In this document: positions 31,720 to 46,500 of the stretch, one piece after another | Layout: each line of letters starts with the position of its first letter | Position numbering within the stretch: the first letter of the stretch is position 1 | From: Microglena sp. YARC | Lineage: Eukaryota; Chlorophyta; Chlorophyceae; Chlamydomonadales; Chlamydomonadaceae | Reading direction: 5' to 3' | NCBI GenBank assembly: GCA_022414725.1 | Contig: CM039464.1 | Span: 16,027,980-16,091,979 of the forward strand | Length of the DNA: 64,000 nt | Made by a program: the position numbers and the translations under genes | The notes under the pieces: generated by a model | Database searches by the model: none | Told to the model about the DNA's origin: nothing | Seen by the model: the letters and a program-made list of their open reading frames with translations, nothing else

Positions 31720-34700
31720 GAACAGTAGCCGCAATATATTTCCGGCGAATGGTTCAATGGTTGATCATTTCATTGGACTGAAGAAAGCGCTGGGTTCGAA
31801 TCCCTATGGGTGCGCTTCAGTGTTCGCAGTCGCTATCAACCACAATGGTAGCACTGTCCAGGTAAAGTAGCAGCCTATTCTCTACCGCCGTAATACAGGG
31901 CTCCATTAATACCACGCCCCACCAGGCCTTATAATTACTTTTTTGCCTGCAGATGAGATCGTTTGCCCCTCCCTCCCACAGGCCCCCCATATTGGCTTCT
32001 GCTGGTCTCCGCTGCCCTCCTGGTCCTAGCCCCCCACTTGTTTGCTCAACTGGCATCGTTTGGCCCCTCCCGCCCTCTCATCTGTTGCCCCTCCCTCCCA
32101 CAGGCCCCCCCTATTGGCTTCTGCTGGTCTCCGCTGCCCTCTTGGTCCTAGCCTCCCACTGTTGTGCTCAACTGGAATCGTTCGGCCCCTCCCTCTCATC
32201 TTTTGACCCTCACTTTTATCGTTTGCCCCTCCCTCCACAGGCCCCCCCATATTGGCTTCTGCTGGTCGCCGCTTGCCCTCTTGGTCCTAGCCTCCCACTT
32301 GTGTGCTCAACTGGCATCGTTTTGCCCCTCCCTCTCATCTTTTGACCCTCCCTTTTATTGTTTGCCCCTTCCTCCCACAGGCCCCCTATTGGCTTCTGCT
32401 GGTCTCCGCTGCCCTCTTGGTCCTATCCCCCCACTTGTTGCTCAACTGGAATCGTTCGGCCCTCCCTCTCATCTTTTGACCCTCACTTTTATCGTTTGCC
32501 TCTCCCTCCCACAGGCCCCCCATATTGGCTTCTGCTGGTCGCCGCTGCCCTCTTGGTCCTATCCCCCACTTGTTTGCTCAACTGGCATCGTTTTGCCCCT
32601 CCCTCTCATCTTTTGACCCTCCCTTTTATTGTTTGCCCCATCCTCCCACAGGCCCCCCCTATTGGCTTCTGCTGGTCTCCGCTGCCCTCTTGGTCCTATC
32701 CCCCCACTTGTTTGCTCAACTGGAATCGTTCGGCCCCTCCCTCTCATCTTTTGACCCTCACTTTTATCGTTTGCCCCTTTCTCCCACAGGCCCCCCATAT
32801 TGGCTTCTGCTGGTCGCCGCTGCCCTCTTGATCCTAGCCTCCCTCTTGTGTGCTCAACTGGAATCGTTCGGCCCCTCCCACTCATCTGTTGCCCCTCCCT
32901 CCCACAGGCCCCCCCTATTGGCTTCTGCTGGTCTCCGCTGCCCTCTTGGTCCTAGCCTCCCACTTGTGTGCTCAACTGGCATCGTTCGGCCCCTCCCTAT
33001 CATTGTTTGCAGCATCCCCACCAACATCGTCCAGCAAGCTACTGGCACCAAGCATATCTAATGGTAGAGGTGGGCGTCCTTGTGATTTGATAAGTTGTAT
33101 TTTATTTTATTGATTTATTTGCATTTGGTGATATGATATTTTTATCATGTCATCAAATTTGATCGGAATCGTTGGGCCCCTCCCTCTCATCGCTTTCAGC
33201 ATGACCACCAACTATGTCCAACAAGCTGGCACCAAGCATTTCATATTGCCGAGGTGGGAATATCCTTAAAGCTTCATATTTTTGGCGGAGACCCCCCTCC
33301 TGGAGAGCGGGAGCACCTAGATTCACCCCTTTGCCTGTCCAACCGTCCGTCGGACCGACCGACCGACCGAAAAGATTAAGCCTGACATGTCAGCCAACTG
33401 ACTAATTACTAACTGGCTTCAGGCAGCTCCATTCCGTTCCACCTGTCATTCCATTGCCAACAATCTCCGCCGATTTTCTGCATCGCTTGCGACGCTGCAT
33501 AGGACTTTTCATTGCATGGTCTTTCCCTTGCCTCATTCACGGCATCTCCTCCAAGCCTATCTCCTGGAGTATATCATACGTCTAAACTATAAGATATGAA
33601 CTATACGATATAAACCATCCGTAAACTATAAGATATATATTTTGAAGGTATAAACTATACAAATAAACTATAAGGTATAAAAGATGCAATCTAAACTATA
33701 CGATCTAAATTATACGATATAAATTATACGATCTAAACTATACGATCTAAACTATACGATCTAAACTATACGATCTAAACTATACGATCTGAACTATACA
33801 ATCTAAGCTATAAGATCTGAACTATGAAATATGAACTATAAGATCTGAAATATGAAATATGAACTATACGATATAAACCGGGATCTAAACTATAAGATGT
33901 AGACTCCCTTCTCCTTGTCTTATTCCTTTGTTCCCATTTCCTGCCTTTGCAGCTGATGCGTCTGCTGTCATTGTGGCCAAGCCAACTCATGTATCACCAC
34001 AAGTAGCAGCAGAAGCAGCAGAAGCCCATGAAGGCAAGAGTGTGCAAACCCAGAGGCCACGAGCGGCTCCTAAAGTATCCCAGGGGGACCCATACACCCC
34101 ATCACCACAAGCAGCAGCAGCAGCAGCTGAAGCCCATGAAGGCAAGAGTGTGCAAACCCAGAGGCCACGAGCGGCTCCTAAAGCATCCCAGGGGGACCCA
34201 TACACCCCATCACCACAAGCAGCAGCAGCAGCAGCAGCAGCTGAAGCCCATGAAGGCAAGAGTGTGCAAACCCACCGGCCACAAGCGGCTCCAACAGCGC
34301 CTTACATGACTCGTATGCTTGAGGGGTTCAGGCTCATTACTGCCTCCCCATACCTATTGGTACGCCAAATATGTTTACATATGTTTACCTATTTGTGAAC
34401 ATGTTTTAGAGATAATCAGCAGCACATGAAGGCAAGCTATGCAAACCCACAAGCCACGAGGAACTCCACCAGGGCCACACATGACTTCCAACAGCGCCAT
34501 GTAGGACTTGTATGCTTGTGGGGTTCAGGCTCATTGCTGCCTCCCCATACCTATTGGTACGCCAAGTATGTTTACATATTTGTATGCACATTTAAGATAT
34601 CAGCAGCATCACATGGAGGCAAGCGAGTGCAGACCCGCTGGCAGATCCAACAGCGCCATATAGGACTTGTATGCTTGTGGGGTTCAGGCTCATTGCTGCC

Positions 34701-36936
34701 TCCCCATACCTATTGGTACGCCAAGTATGTTTACATATTTGTATGCACATTTAAGATATCAGCAGCATCACATGGAGGCAAGCGAGTGCAGACCCGCTGG
34801 CAGATCCAACAGCGCCATATAGGACTTGTATGCTTGTGGGGTTCAGGCTCATTGCTGCCTCCCCATACCTTTTGGTGTGCCAAGTGTGTTTATATGTTTG
34901 AATACAACTTCATACAAGGTATCAGCAGCATAGCATGGGGGCAAGTGTATGCAAACCCACAGGCCACAACCAACTCCACCAGGGCCACACATGACTTGCA
35001 AGCTCGAGGGGTTCAGGCTCATTGCTGCCTCCCCATACCTATCGGTACACCAAATATGTTAACATATTTGTGAACATGTTGTAGAGATAATCAGCATCAC
35101 ATCAAGGCAAGCTATGCAAACCCACAGGCCACAAGCGACTCCACCAGGGCCATACATGACTCGTGTGCTTCTGGGGTTCAGGCTCATTGCAGCATCCCCA
35201 AACCTATTGGTACGCCAAGTATGTCAATACATATTTGTGAACATGTTTACCTATTTGTGAACATGTTTACCTATTTGTGAACATGTTTTAGAGATAATCA
35301 GCATCACATCAAGGCAAGCTATGCTAACCCACAAGCCACAAGCAACTCCACCAGGGCCACACATGGCTCGCAAGCTGGAGGGGTTCAGGCTCATTGCTGC
35401 CTCCCCATACCTATTGGTACGCCAAGTATGTCAATACATATTTGTGAACATGTTTACCTATTTGTGAACATGTTTTAGAGATAATCAGCATCAAATGAAT
35501 GCAAGCTATGCAAACCCACAGGCCACAAGCGACTCCACCAGGGCCATACATGACTCGTGTGCTTCTGGGGTTCAGGCTCATTGCTGCATCCCCAAACCTA
35601 TTGGTACGCAAAGTATGTAACATATTTGTATACATGTTTTAATGATCAGCAGCAGCACATGAAGGCAAGCAAGTGCAAACCCACAGGCCACAGGCAGATC
35701 CAACTGCGCCATATAGGGCTTGTATGCTTGTGGGGTTCAGGCTCATTGCTGCCTCCCCAAACCTATCAGTAAGCCAAGTATGTTAACATATTTGTATACA
35801 TGTTTTAGAGATCAGCAGCATCACATAAAGGCAAGCAAGTGCAAACCCACAGGCCACAGGCGAATCCAACAGCGCCACACATGACTCGTATGCTTGTGGG
35901 GTTCAGGCTCATTGCTGCATCCCCAAACCTATCAGTAAGCCAAGTATGGGAATACATATTTGTATACATGTTTTAGGTATCAGCAGCATCACATGAAGGC
36001 AAGTGAGTGCAAGCCCCTACCAATAGGTACACACACAGAAAACATATGTGTATGCATGTGTTAGATATCAACAGCATCACAATGAACATCACACCATCAG
36101 TATCACATTGAACATCACACCATCAGCATCACACTGAAAATCACACCAACAGCATCACACCAATAGCATCACACCGAACATCACACCAACAGCATCACAC
36201 TGAACATCACGCCTCCTCTTCCACCTCCTCTTCCACCCCACCAGCTCCTATGTGGCTTCATGCTGCTTACTTACATGACCTCAGCCATCCTCTACTTCGA
36301 GCGCGCAGTCATAGTGTCGAAGACTCTGAAGGACTCAAACTCAAGAGCCACCTACTTTGCTGCTATAAACTCTGCCACTGCTGCCATCATCTTCTTGCTG
36401 CAAGTGGTGGCTACAGGAAGGGTGATGCAACGTCTTGGCGTGAGAGCTTCTTTATGTCTAGCTCCCCTTTTGTCTGTGGTCGGTAAGAGCAATCTCCCTA
36501 TCATTATTGTTAATGTCTTCATCTTCGCAATCACCATCATCATCGCTATCGTCGTCATCTTCGCAATCTCCCTAGCATTATCTCTATCGTCGTCATCTTC
36601 GCAACCACCATCATCATCGCTATCGTCGTCATCTTCGCAATCACCATCATTATCGCTATCGTCGTCATCTTTGCAATCACCATCATTATCGCTACCATCG
36701 TCATCTTCGCGATCACCATCATTTATCGCCATGACTGCGCTCTGGCTACCACATCTTCCACCACCACTAACCCACTACCACATCTTCCACCACCGCTCTG
36801 GCTACCACATCTTCCAGCACCACTAACCCACCACCCACCTGTAAGTGCAATCACCATCAGTATCGCCATGACTGCCATTGTCAGAGTCGTCGCTACATGT
36901 GTCAACAGCAACAACAACAATAACAACAACAATGAT

Positions 36937-36967
<31 letters not shown>

Positions 36968-38192
36968 GCAGCAGCAACGACAATAAAAACAATAAAAATA
37001 ACAATAAAAACAAGAGCTACAACAACAGCAACGGCAGCAAAAGCAGCAGCAACAACAATAACAACAACAGCAACAACAGCAGCAACAACGAAAACAACAG
37101 CGGCAACAGCAGCAACAACAATAACAACAAAAGCAGCAACAACAATAACAACAACAGCAAAAACACCAACAACAACAGCAGCAACAACAAAAACAAAAAC
37201 AGCAACAACAACAGCAACAACAACAGCAACAACAGCAGTCAAAGTACAGGGTTAGCCAAATAACTGTAATGTTGTCAAAGTCCAGGGTTAGCCAAACTGT
37301 AACTTTAATGTAACTTTAATGTAACCTAATTAATTTTAATGTAACTTTAATGCAGCTTTAATGTAACTTTAATGTTGTCAAAGTCCAGGGTTAGCCAAAC
37401 TGTAACTTTAATGTAACTTTAATGTAACCTAATTAACTTTAATGTAACTTTAATGTTGTCAAAGTCCAGGGTTAGCCAAACTGTAACTTTAATGTATATT
37501 TAATGTAACCTTATTAACTTCAATGTAACTTTAATGTTGTCAACGTCCAGGGTTAGCCAAATAACTTTAGGGACTTGCCCAGACTTTAAACGGTCTTCTG
37601 GCCTACCATGTAGGTTTGTTGCTTATCGCACATTAGTCATCATTATAGTCATTTACACCACCACCAACAACAACATTTTGTGTCCACCACCTAGGTTTGT
37701 TGCTTACCGCACTTATGCCAGATATGAGTATGGTAGCATGGGAGGAGCTTGTGCATGGTGATTGTCATTTTCATAGTCATCCTTATAGTCATTAACACCA
37801 CCACCACCAACAACAACAACAACAACAGCAACAACAACAACTGCGTTTTTGTGTCCACCATTTAGGTTTGTTGCTTATCGCACTTCGGACAGATTTGAGA
37901 ATGGTGGCATCCCTGCAGGTTGTGTGTGATGATTAGGGAGCTTGTGCATGGTGATAGTCCTTTTTGGCGGAGCCCCCTCTTCAAGGGGGCGGGAGCCCCC
38001 ATGTTAACCCATTTGACCGTCCGCCCGGGAAAAAACTTGAAGCCTGACACGTCAGCCAACGGTCGCGTAACTAACTCGCTTCGGTCAGCTCAATCGTTGC
38101 CACCTTTCGTTCCGTTGCCAACACACTCCGCCAACTTTCCGCGTCGCTGGCGACGCTGCATAGGACTTGTCATAGTTATCCTTATAGTCATG

Positions 38193-38226
<34 letters not shown>

Positions 38227-38602
38227 TCAACAGCAACAACATCAACAACAACAACATCATTTTTGTGTCCACCACCTAGGTTTGTTGCTTATCGCATTCT
38301 GCCAGATATGAGTATGGTAGCATGGGAGGAGCTTGGGCATGGTGATTGTCATTTTCATAGTCAACCTTATAGTCATTAACAACAACAACAACAACAACAA
38401 CAACTACAACAACAACATTATTTTTGTGTCCACCACCTAGGTATCTTGCTTATCGCACTTTGGACAGATATGAGAATGGTGGCATCCGTGGAGCTTTTGC
38501 GTCTTGATCGTCATCACTAAAGTCATAAACACAAATAACAACAGCAACAAAAACAGGAACAAGAGCAACAAAAACAACAACAACAACAACAACAGCAACA
38601 AT

Positions 38603-38639
<37 letters not shown>

Positions 38640-38754
38640 GCAACAGCAACAGGAACAACAGCAACAACAACAGCAACAAAAACAGAAACAACACCAGGCA
38701 ACAAAAACAACAGCAACAAAAACAGAAACAACACCAGGCAACAAAAACAACAGC

Positions 38755-38785
<31 letters not shown>

Positions 38786-39604
38786 TCTACATGTGTGTGT
38801 CCACCACCTAGGTATGTTGCTTATCGTGCTTTGGACAGATATGAGAATGGCGGCATCCGTGGAGCTTTTGCGTATTGATAGTCATCACTAAAGTCATAAA
38901 TACAAATAACAACAGCAACAAAAACAGGAACAAGCGCAACAAAAACAACAACAACAACAACAATAACAACAACAACAGCAACAAAAACAGGAACAACAGC
39001 AAAAACAACAGCAACAAAAACAGAAACAACACCAGGTAACAAAAACAACAGCAACAACAACAACAACAACAACAACAACATCTACATGTGCGTGTCCACC
39101 ACCTAGGTATGTTGCTTATCGTGCTTTGGACAGATATGAGAATGGTGGCATCCGTGGAGCTTTTGCGTATTGATAGTCATCACTAAAGTCATAAACACAA
39201 ATAACAACAGCAACAACAACAGCAACAACAACAGCAACAAAGAGAGCAACAACAACAGCAACAAAAACAGGAACAACAACAGCAACAACAACAGCAACAA
39301 AGAGAGCAACAACAACAGCAACAAAAACAGGAACAAGAGCAACAAAAACAGCAACAACAACAGCAACAACAACAGCAACAAAGAGAGCAACAACAACAGC
39401 AACAAAAACAGAAACTACACCACCAACAACAACATCTTCATGTGTGTATCCACCACCTAGGTATGTTGCTTATCGCGCTTTAAACATATTTAAGAATGTG
39501 GCATCCGTGGAGCTTTTGCGTAGTGATAGTCATCACTAAAGTCAAAAACACAAATGACAACAACAACAACAACAACAACAGCAACAGCAACAACAACAGC
39601 TATG

Positions 39605-39660
<56 letters not shown>

Positions 39661-40452
39661 AACAGCAACAACAACAACAGCAACAACAACAGCAACAACA
39701 ACAGCATTTGTTGTCCACCACCTAGGTATGTTGCTTATCGCACTTCGGCCGGATATGAGTATGGTGGCATCTGTATAGCTTGTGCGTGATGATTTTAATT
39801 GTCATAGGCATCCTTGTAGTCATTCAAACCAACAGCTACTACTACTACCACTACCACTACTACTACATTTTTGTGTCCACCACCTAGGTATGCTGCTTAT
39901 CGCACTTCGGCCAGATATGAGTATGGTGGCATCTGTGGAGCTTGTGCGTAAAGTGGTCCAGTACTCTCTGTCTCGGCCCACACGAGAGGTGCTGTTTACT
40001 GTGGTAAGTGTTTAGGTTAGTAGGGAGGGAGGTAGTAGGGAGGTAGGGAGTAGGGAGGTGGCATCCGTGGAGCTTGTGCGTAAAGTGGTCCAGTACTCTC
40101 TGTCTCGGCCCACACGAGAGGTGCTGTTTACTGTGGTAAGTGTTGGTAGGATAGTAGGTTGGTTTGTAGGTAGATAGATAGTGATAGGGAGGTAGGTAGT
40201 AGGGAGGGAGGTAGTAGGTAGGTGGGAAACTAGTAAGGAGGGAGGAAGGGAGGAAGGTGGCGTCAGTGGAGCTTGTGCGTAAAGTGGTCCAGTACTCTCT
40301 GTCTCTGCCCACATGAGAGGTGCTGTTTACTGTGGTAAGTGTTTAGGTTAGTAGGTAGGTTTGTAGGTAGGCAGATATTGGGTAGGGAGGGGGGGGGGGG
40401 GGGGGGGGAGGAGGAAGTTGGTATCAGTGGAGGTTGTGCAAAAGGTTGTCCA

Positions 40453-40508
<56 letters not shown>

Positions 40509-43500
40509 GGCCCACACAAAGGTTCTGTTTACTGTGGTAAGTGCATGCATAGATGGATGGATGCATGGATTGACGGATTTATTTTCCTTGTGTTACCTGC
40601 AACCTGTAGCCTGATGTATGCGTATATATTAAGTGGTTCAGTACTCACTGTATCGACCCACATGTGAGGTGCTGTTCACTGTGGTAAGTGTATGTATAGA
40701 TAGATGGATGGATAGATGGATGGATGGATGCATTTTCCTTGTCTTGCCTGCAACCTGATAACATAATGTATGGCCGTACGTGTGTGAAGTATTTCCCTTG
40801 TCTTGCCTGCAACCTGACAGCATAATGTATGGCCGTACGTGTGTGAAGTATTTCCCTTGTCTTGCCTGCAACCTGACAGCATAATGTATGTGTGTGAAGT
40901 ATTTTCCTTTCTTACAAACTTTCTTACGGAACAACTTTCTTGCTGAGTGCAAGCAACCAACACCACCCCCAACGTACAGCTCAGTAGAGAGGAGAAATAC
41001 AAGGTCAAACTTGTGAAGTAATGATAATGATAAAGCCTGGTGGGGAGTGGTATTAAGGGAGCCCTGTCTTACAGTGGTAGAGAACGGACAGCTACTTAAC
41101 CTGAACAGTGCTACCATGGCGGTTGACAGAGACTGCGAACACTAAAGTGCACACGTAGGGATTCGAACCCAGCACCTTCTTCAGTCCAGCCTAATGATCT
41201 ACCATTGAACCAGTGTGTTGGTGCTTCCAGGGTGAAAACCCCGCTAACCGGGGTGAAAACCCCCCGTAGTAGGATGCATTGGCATGATGTGGCCACGATG
41301 CCTGGGGCTTGCCTAGGGCTCCCCCGTGGCACCGTAGATTCTTTTTAATGAGGCGGTCCACGGTGACTACTGCTAGCTCCGGCTTACGCAGTGGTGTCCT
41401 TAATTTCACGTCCTGTGAGTGACTGCATTACGCGGATGTAACAATTTCAATTTCAATTTCACGTCCTGTGAGTGACTGCATTACGCGGATGTAACAATTT
41501 AAATTTCAATTTCACGTCCTGTGAGTGACTGCATTACGCGGATGTAACAATTTAAATTTCAATACAATTGAACCATTCGCCGAACCAGGATTTGTGAAGC
41601 ACTATTTGTATCTATCGTACAAGTGCTGTAGCTGTGTATGTTGTCTTTTTCTTTGGCTTTTCTTACAATCTTGAATTAACATGCTGAATGCAAGCAAACG
41701 ATGCCTCCCCTCCACCACCAACATACATGCTACATGCTGCCTCCCCACCAATCTTGAATCTAAATGCTGAATGCAAGCAAACGATCCCTCCCCACCCCCA
41801 CCAACGTACATGCTACATGCTGCCTCCCCACCAATCCTGAATCTAAATGCTGACTGCAAGCAAACGATCCCTCCCCACCCCCACCAACGTACATGCTACA
41901 TGCTGCCACCACATCTTCATGCTGCCTCCCCACCAATCTTGAATATACATGCTGAATGGAAACAAACGATCTCTCCCCACCCCCGCCAACGTACATGCTA
42001 CATGCTGCCTCCCCATCTACATGCTGCCTCCACACCAATCTTGAATCTACATGCTGAATGCATGCTACATCCTGCCTCCACACCACCACCAATGTACATG
42101 CTACATGCTTCCTCCCCACCACCACCAACGTACATGCTACATCCTGCCTCCCCACCACCACCAGTGTACAGGCTACATGCTGCCACCCCACCACCACTAG
42201 CGTACAGGCTACATGCTGCCTCCCCACCAACACCAACTCACATGCTACATGCTGCCTTTCCACCAATCTTGAATCTACATGCTGCCTCTCCACCAACAAC
42301 AATGTACAGATCAGTTGAGAAGAGAGGTATGAAGCAAAACTTGTGATGGACTCCGTAGTGCTCCAGCTGTGTATGTTTTATTTTCCTTTGTTTTTTCTTA
42401 CACACTTGAAGCTACATGCCGAATGCAAGTAACCGAAGCTCCCACACCCCCCACACACACATGGCCACCCCACCCACCCACATGACACCTCCCCCAACGT
42501 ACAGATCAGTCGAGAGGAGAAGTATAAAGCCAAACTTGTGATGGACTCCGTAGTACAGCGAGTTGGTGACACCGCAGCGGCTGCACTATTTCAACTAATA
42601 GGTAAGTGCATGGACATGGGGGTGGGTGGGTGGCGCCATTGGGATGGGTGGATGGATGGTGGTGGTGGGCGGGTGGGTGGTTAGGTTGGTGGGGCATGTT
42701 GGTAAGGGGTGGGGAGGGAGATTAGCCAGGCCCACAAAGCCCTTGCACTTCTATTAAAACCCTTCAACTTAAATAGTATAAGTGGGGTTGGTGGGGCATG
42801 TGGGTGAGGGGGGGAGGGGGGGGCAGATAATCTTTCATATTTTGAGAGAGAGAGAGGAGAGAGAGAGGATACGTTACATAAACTCAGCAAATCTCTTTTT
42901 AGAGAGAGGATACGTTACATAAACCCAGCAAATCACTGCCTAGACAGGACAGCAGCACAGCCTGCCGACCATCCAATTTTGTAACAGGAAGCGCAAGGGT
43001 TTTGAAGGCACCCCCACAAACCTGAAAAACAAACTAGGTCAAATCCAAAAGAGGAAACAAACTAGAGGATGCTTTTTTGAGAGAGGGTTCGTTACATAAA
43101 CTCAGCAAATCACTGCCGAGACAGGACAGCAGCACAGCCTGCCGACCATCCAATTTTATAACAGGAAGCATGAGGGTTTTAAAGGCACCCCCACAAACCT
43201 GAAAAACAAACTAGGTCAAGTCCAAAAGAGGCGGAAAGGAGAGCGGAAAGAGGAGGGATGCAAAGGTATGCAATCCAGAACACCAAGCCCACCAACCACA
43301 AGAGAGGAAGGCCGAACTAAAAGAACTAAATACCACCCCAGGGCATGCGCTATAAGCACCTTAATATGCAGCGATAATGCCCTCAAAGGAAGAAAGCACA
43401 AGTCAACCCGACACAACCAACCTGCAGAAAAGGACCGGAGTGTCAAGGATGATAACCATTGACACCCCATGAAGGAAAGAGGGAGGCCAGCCAAAAAACA

Positions 43501-46500
43501 GAGAGGCCAGAAACCAACCTAGCAAGACTCCGAAAGCAAGCACACATGACAGGGGCAAGAGAATCCACCACACATGGCAGACCTGCCCTGCCCGTACACC
43601 AGAAGCCACAAACTAGAGCTATTACTAGAGAAACGAAACCAACAAACTTAGCATAGTCAGTGAGAAAGGGAGACGGAAAGGAAAAGGGAGGGTTTAGGAT
43701 GTAGGGTCCAGGGTTTAAACTTGAAACCCTAAACTCCAAACCCAAACCCGAAAACGGCGGGCATGAAGCGCCAAACTAAAGAACTATACAAAAGGGTGTC
43801 CTGTGACGTACCAAACCTGAGAGCGAACTAATGCTTGGAACCCAAGAAAGAGGAGCTAAAAAGAGGAGTGTACAAAGGCATGCAAGCAGGCGCGTGCAAT
43901 GAAAGGCTAGCAAAAAGGTATCAGCTTAATCGTAAGACCAATCTTCTGGAAAAATCAATTGGCTACCTAACCGGTGCATGTGAGAAGGGGAGGGTACCAG
44001 TGGAACCATGGGGGAAATAGGAGTGAAGAGCCTAGATGGTGAAGGGGGGGTGGGGGGAGGAGAAAGGGGAGGATCGTGGATGAGGGAAGCATCTTCATGC
44101 GGAAAAGTTTGAGGGGGAGAACCCATGTTGACCCTGGCTCTGGCTGTTGACCCTGGCTGGCTGTTGACCCTGGCTGGGAGAACCCATGTTGACCCTGGCT
44201 CTGGCTGTTGACCCTGGCTGGCTGTTGACCCTGGCTGGGAGAACCCATGTTGACCCTGGCTCTGGCTGTTGACCCTGGCTGGCTGTTGACCCTGGCTGGG
44301 AGAACCCATGTTGACCCTGGCTCTGGCTGTTGACCCTGGCTGGCTGTTGACCCTGGCTGGGAGAACCCATGTTGACCCTGGTTCTGGCTGTTGACCCTGG
44401 CTGGCTGTTGACCCTGGCTGGGAGAACCCATGTTGACCCTGGCTCTGGCTGTTGACCCTGGCTGGCTGTTGACCCTGGCTGGGAGAACCCATGTTGACCC
44501 TGGCTCTGGCTGTTGACCCTGGCTGGCTGTTGACCCTGGCTGGGAGAACCCATGTTGACCCTGGCTCTGGCTGTTGACCCTGGCTGGCTGTTGACCCTGG
44601 CTGGGAGAACCCATGTTGACCCTGGCTCCCCCATGGCTAATGAAGGGGTGAGAAGAGTCCACAGTGTCCTCCCATTCATCTGGGGGCGCCCCAACGGCTA
44701 CAAAGTCAGCGATGCGGGCCCAAAAATCAACCACAGCAAAACGGTAGCTCTAACGTGCTCAAATAGGAAACAAACTAGAGGACGCTTTTTGTTTTTAGAG
44801 AGGATATTGTACATGCTCAGCAAAAATCAATGCCGAGACTGAACAGCGCCGGGGCAGCTGGACAGTTTTATAACAGTGAGGGTTTGGGCAACCCTCACTG
44901 TTGGGGCAATACCCCTCAGAACCTGGTCCTGGAGGTAACCTCCAAAAAGCGTACGAAAGAGCAAATTAAAAGGCTTACCAACAAGCAGAGCGAACTACCA
45001 AGGCAAAGTGAAAGTAGTGAATTAAGTGTACATTGTAGAAGGGCTGAGAGTTGCCGAGGCCTAATAAGCGAGATTCTACAAGAAGACGGAAGGCACAGGA
45101 AATCCACCATACAAACAAGGAGAGAGGCATAGAGCTCTAAAAAGGCGGCCTTAACACTCCCTATCTAAAGGCAAACACAAGGCCAAGCCGTCAGCCAAAA
45201 CGCCACAAGGAAAAGCACAGCTAAGAAAGGACACTTAACAACCTAAGCAGGACTACAAACACTATAAAAAGCGTGTGGAAAAGTGAAAGACTAAGACCAG
45301 TGGGGAAAAGCTAAGAGAGTCCATAGCCCATCTTTCAAAAACGCATCAAGCTAAAGGACGGAGAGGGGGCACGGGGGAGCAATCAAACAAGTCAAGAGTC
45401 AAACGGAGACTCTAGAAGTGAAAACAGAAGCTACCCCCCATCACCTACACTGCCACAAACAAGACGGTTGCTACAAAGGGACAAGAACAAATCTAAGCTA
45501 GTCATCCAGGCTGTCAGGGCGGATCAGGGGAAGAATCTCATTCTGGGAGAGAAGCAAATGGTCAGGGGAATGGTCCTGGGCCATCGGAGGATCCGCCACC
45601 GACATATGTGGAGGCTTTTTCCCGAGATATTGTTACTTACTCCGCAAAAATCAATGCCGAGACTGAACTTTTTTGGAGAGGATATAGTTACATACTCAGC
45701 GAAAATCAATGCCGAGACTGAACAGCGCCGAGGCAGCTGGACAGTTTTATAACAGTGAGGGTTTGGGCAACATACCCCTCAGAACCTGGTCCAGGAGGTG
45801 ACCTCCAAAAAAGCGTACGAAAGAGCAAATAAAAGGCTTGACAACAAGCAATGCGAACTACCAAAGCATAAAGAAACTAGCGAATTAAGTGTATATTGTA
45901 GAAGGGCTGAGAGTTGCCGAGGCCTAAAAAGCGAGATTCTACAAGAAGACGTGAAGGACAAAAGGCACAGGAAAATCACCAAACAAACAAGGAGAGAGGC
46001 ATAGAGCTCTAAAAAGGCGGCCTTAACACTCCCTATCTAAAGGCAAACACAAGGCCAAGCCGTCAGCCAAAACGCCACAAGGAAAAGCACAGCTAAGAAA
46101 GGACACTTAACAACCTAAGCAGAACTACTAACACTATTAAAAGCGTGAGGAAAAGCGAAAGACCAAGACTAGCGGGGAAAAGCAAAGAGAGTCCATAGCC
46201 TATCTGTCAAGAAACCATCAAGCTAAAGGACGGAGAGAGGGCACAGGAGAGCAGTCAAACAAGTCAAGAGTCAAACGGAGACTCTAGAAGTGAAAACAGA
46301 AGCTACCCCCCATCACCTACACCGCCACAAACAAGACGGTAGCTACAAAGGGACAAGAACAAATCCAAGCTAGTCATCCAGGCTGTCAGGGAGGATCAGG
46401 GGAAGAATCTCATTCTGGGAGAGAAGCAAATGGTCAGGGGAATGGTCCTGGGCCATCGGAGGATCCGCCACTGACATATGTGGAGGGTTGGGAACTCCCA

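Larger units (their letters stand above)
40735..42504 (+). repeat. Acceptor-side copies of exon F, with SINE and D2 insertions
   Basis: Exon F starts with acceptor AACGTACAG. Two upstream partial copies retain it: near 40977 (CTCAGTAGAGAGGAGAAATA) and near 42309 (ATCAGTTGAGAAGAGAGGTA, extending to GTGATGGACTCCGTAGTG). Between 41670 and 42300 are about nine 50-100-bp units of the preceding intron (ATGCTGAATGCAAGCAAACG, CCACCAACGTACATGCTACA). Confidence 0.85.

Noticed and set aside
36823..39460. Poly-Leu, poly-Asn and poly-Thr frames
   Set aside because: (AAC/AGC)n tracts read in different frames.
43960..44734. 255-codon minus frame as a host gene
   Set aside because: The non-repeat part matches the tail of the LINE remnant at 46.4-47.2 kb, so it is retrotransposon-derived.
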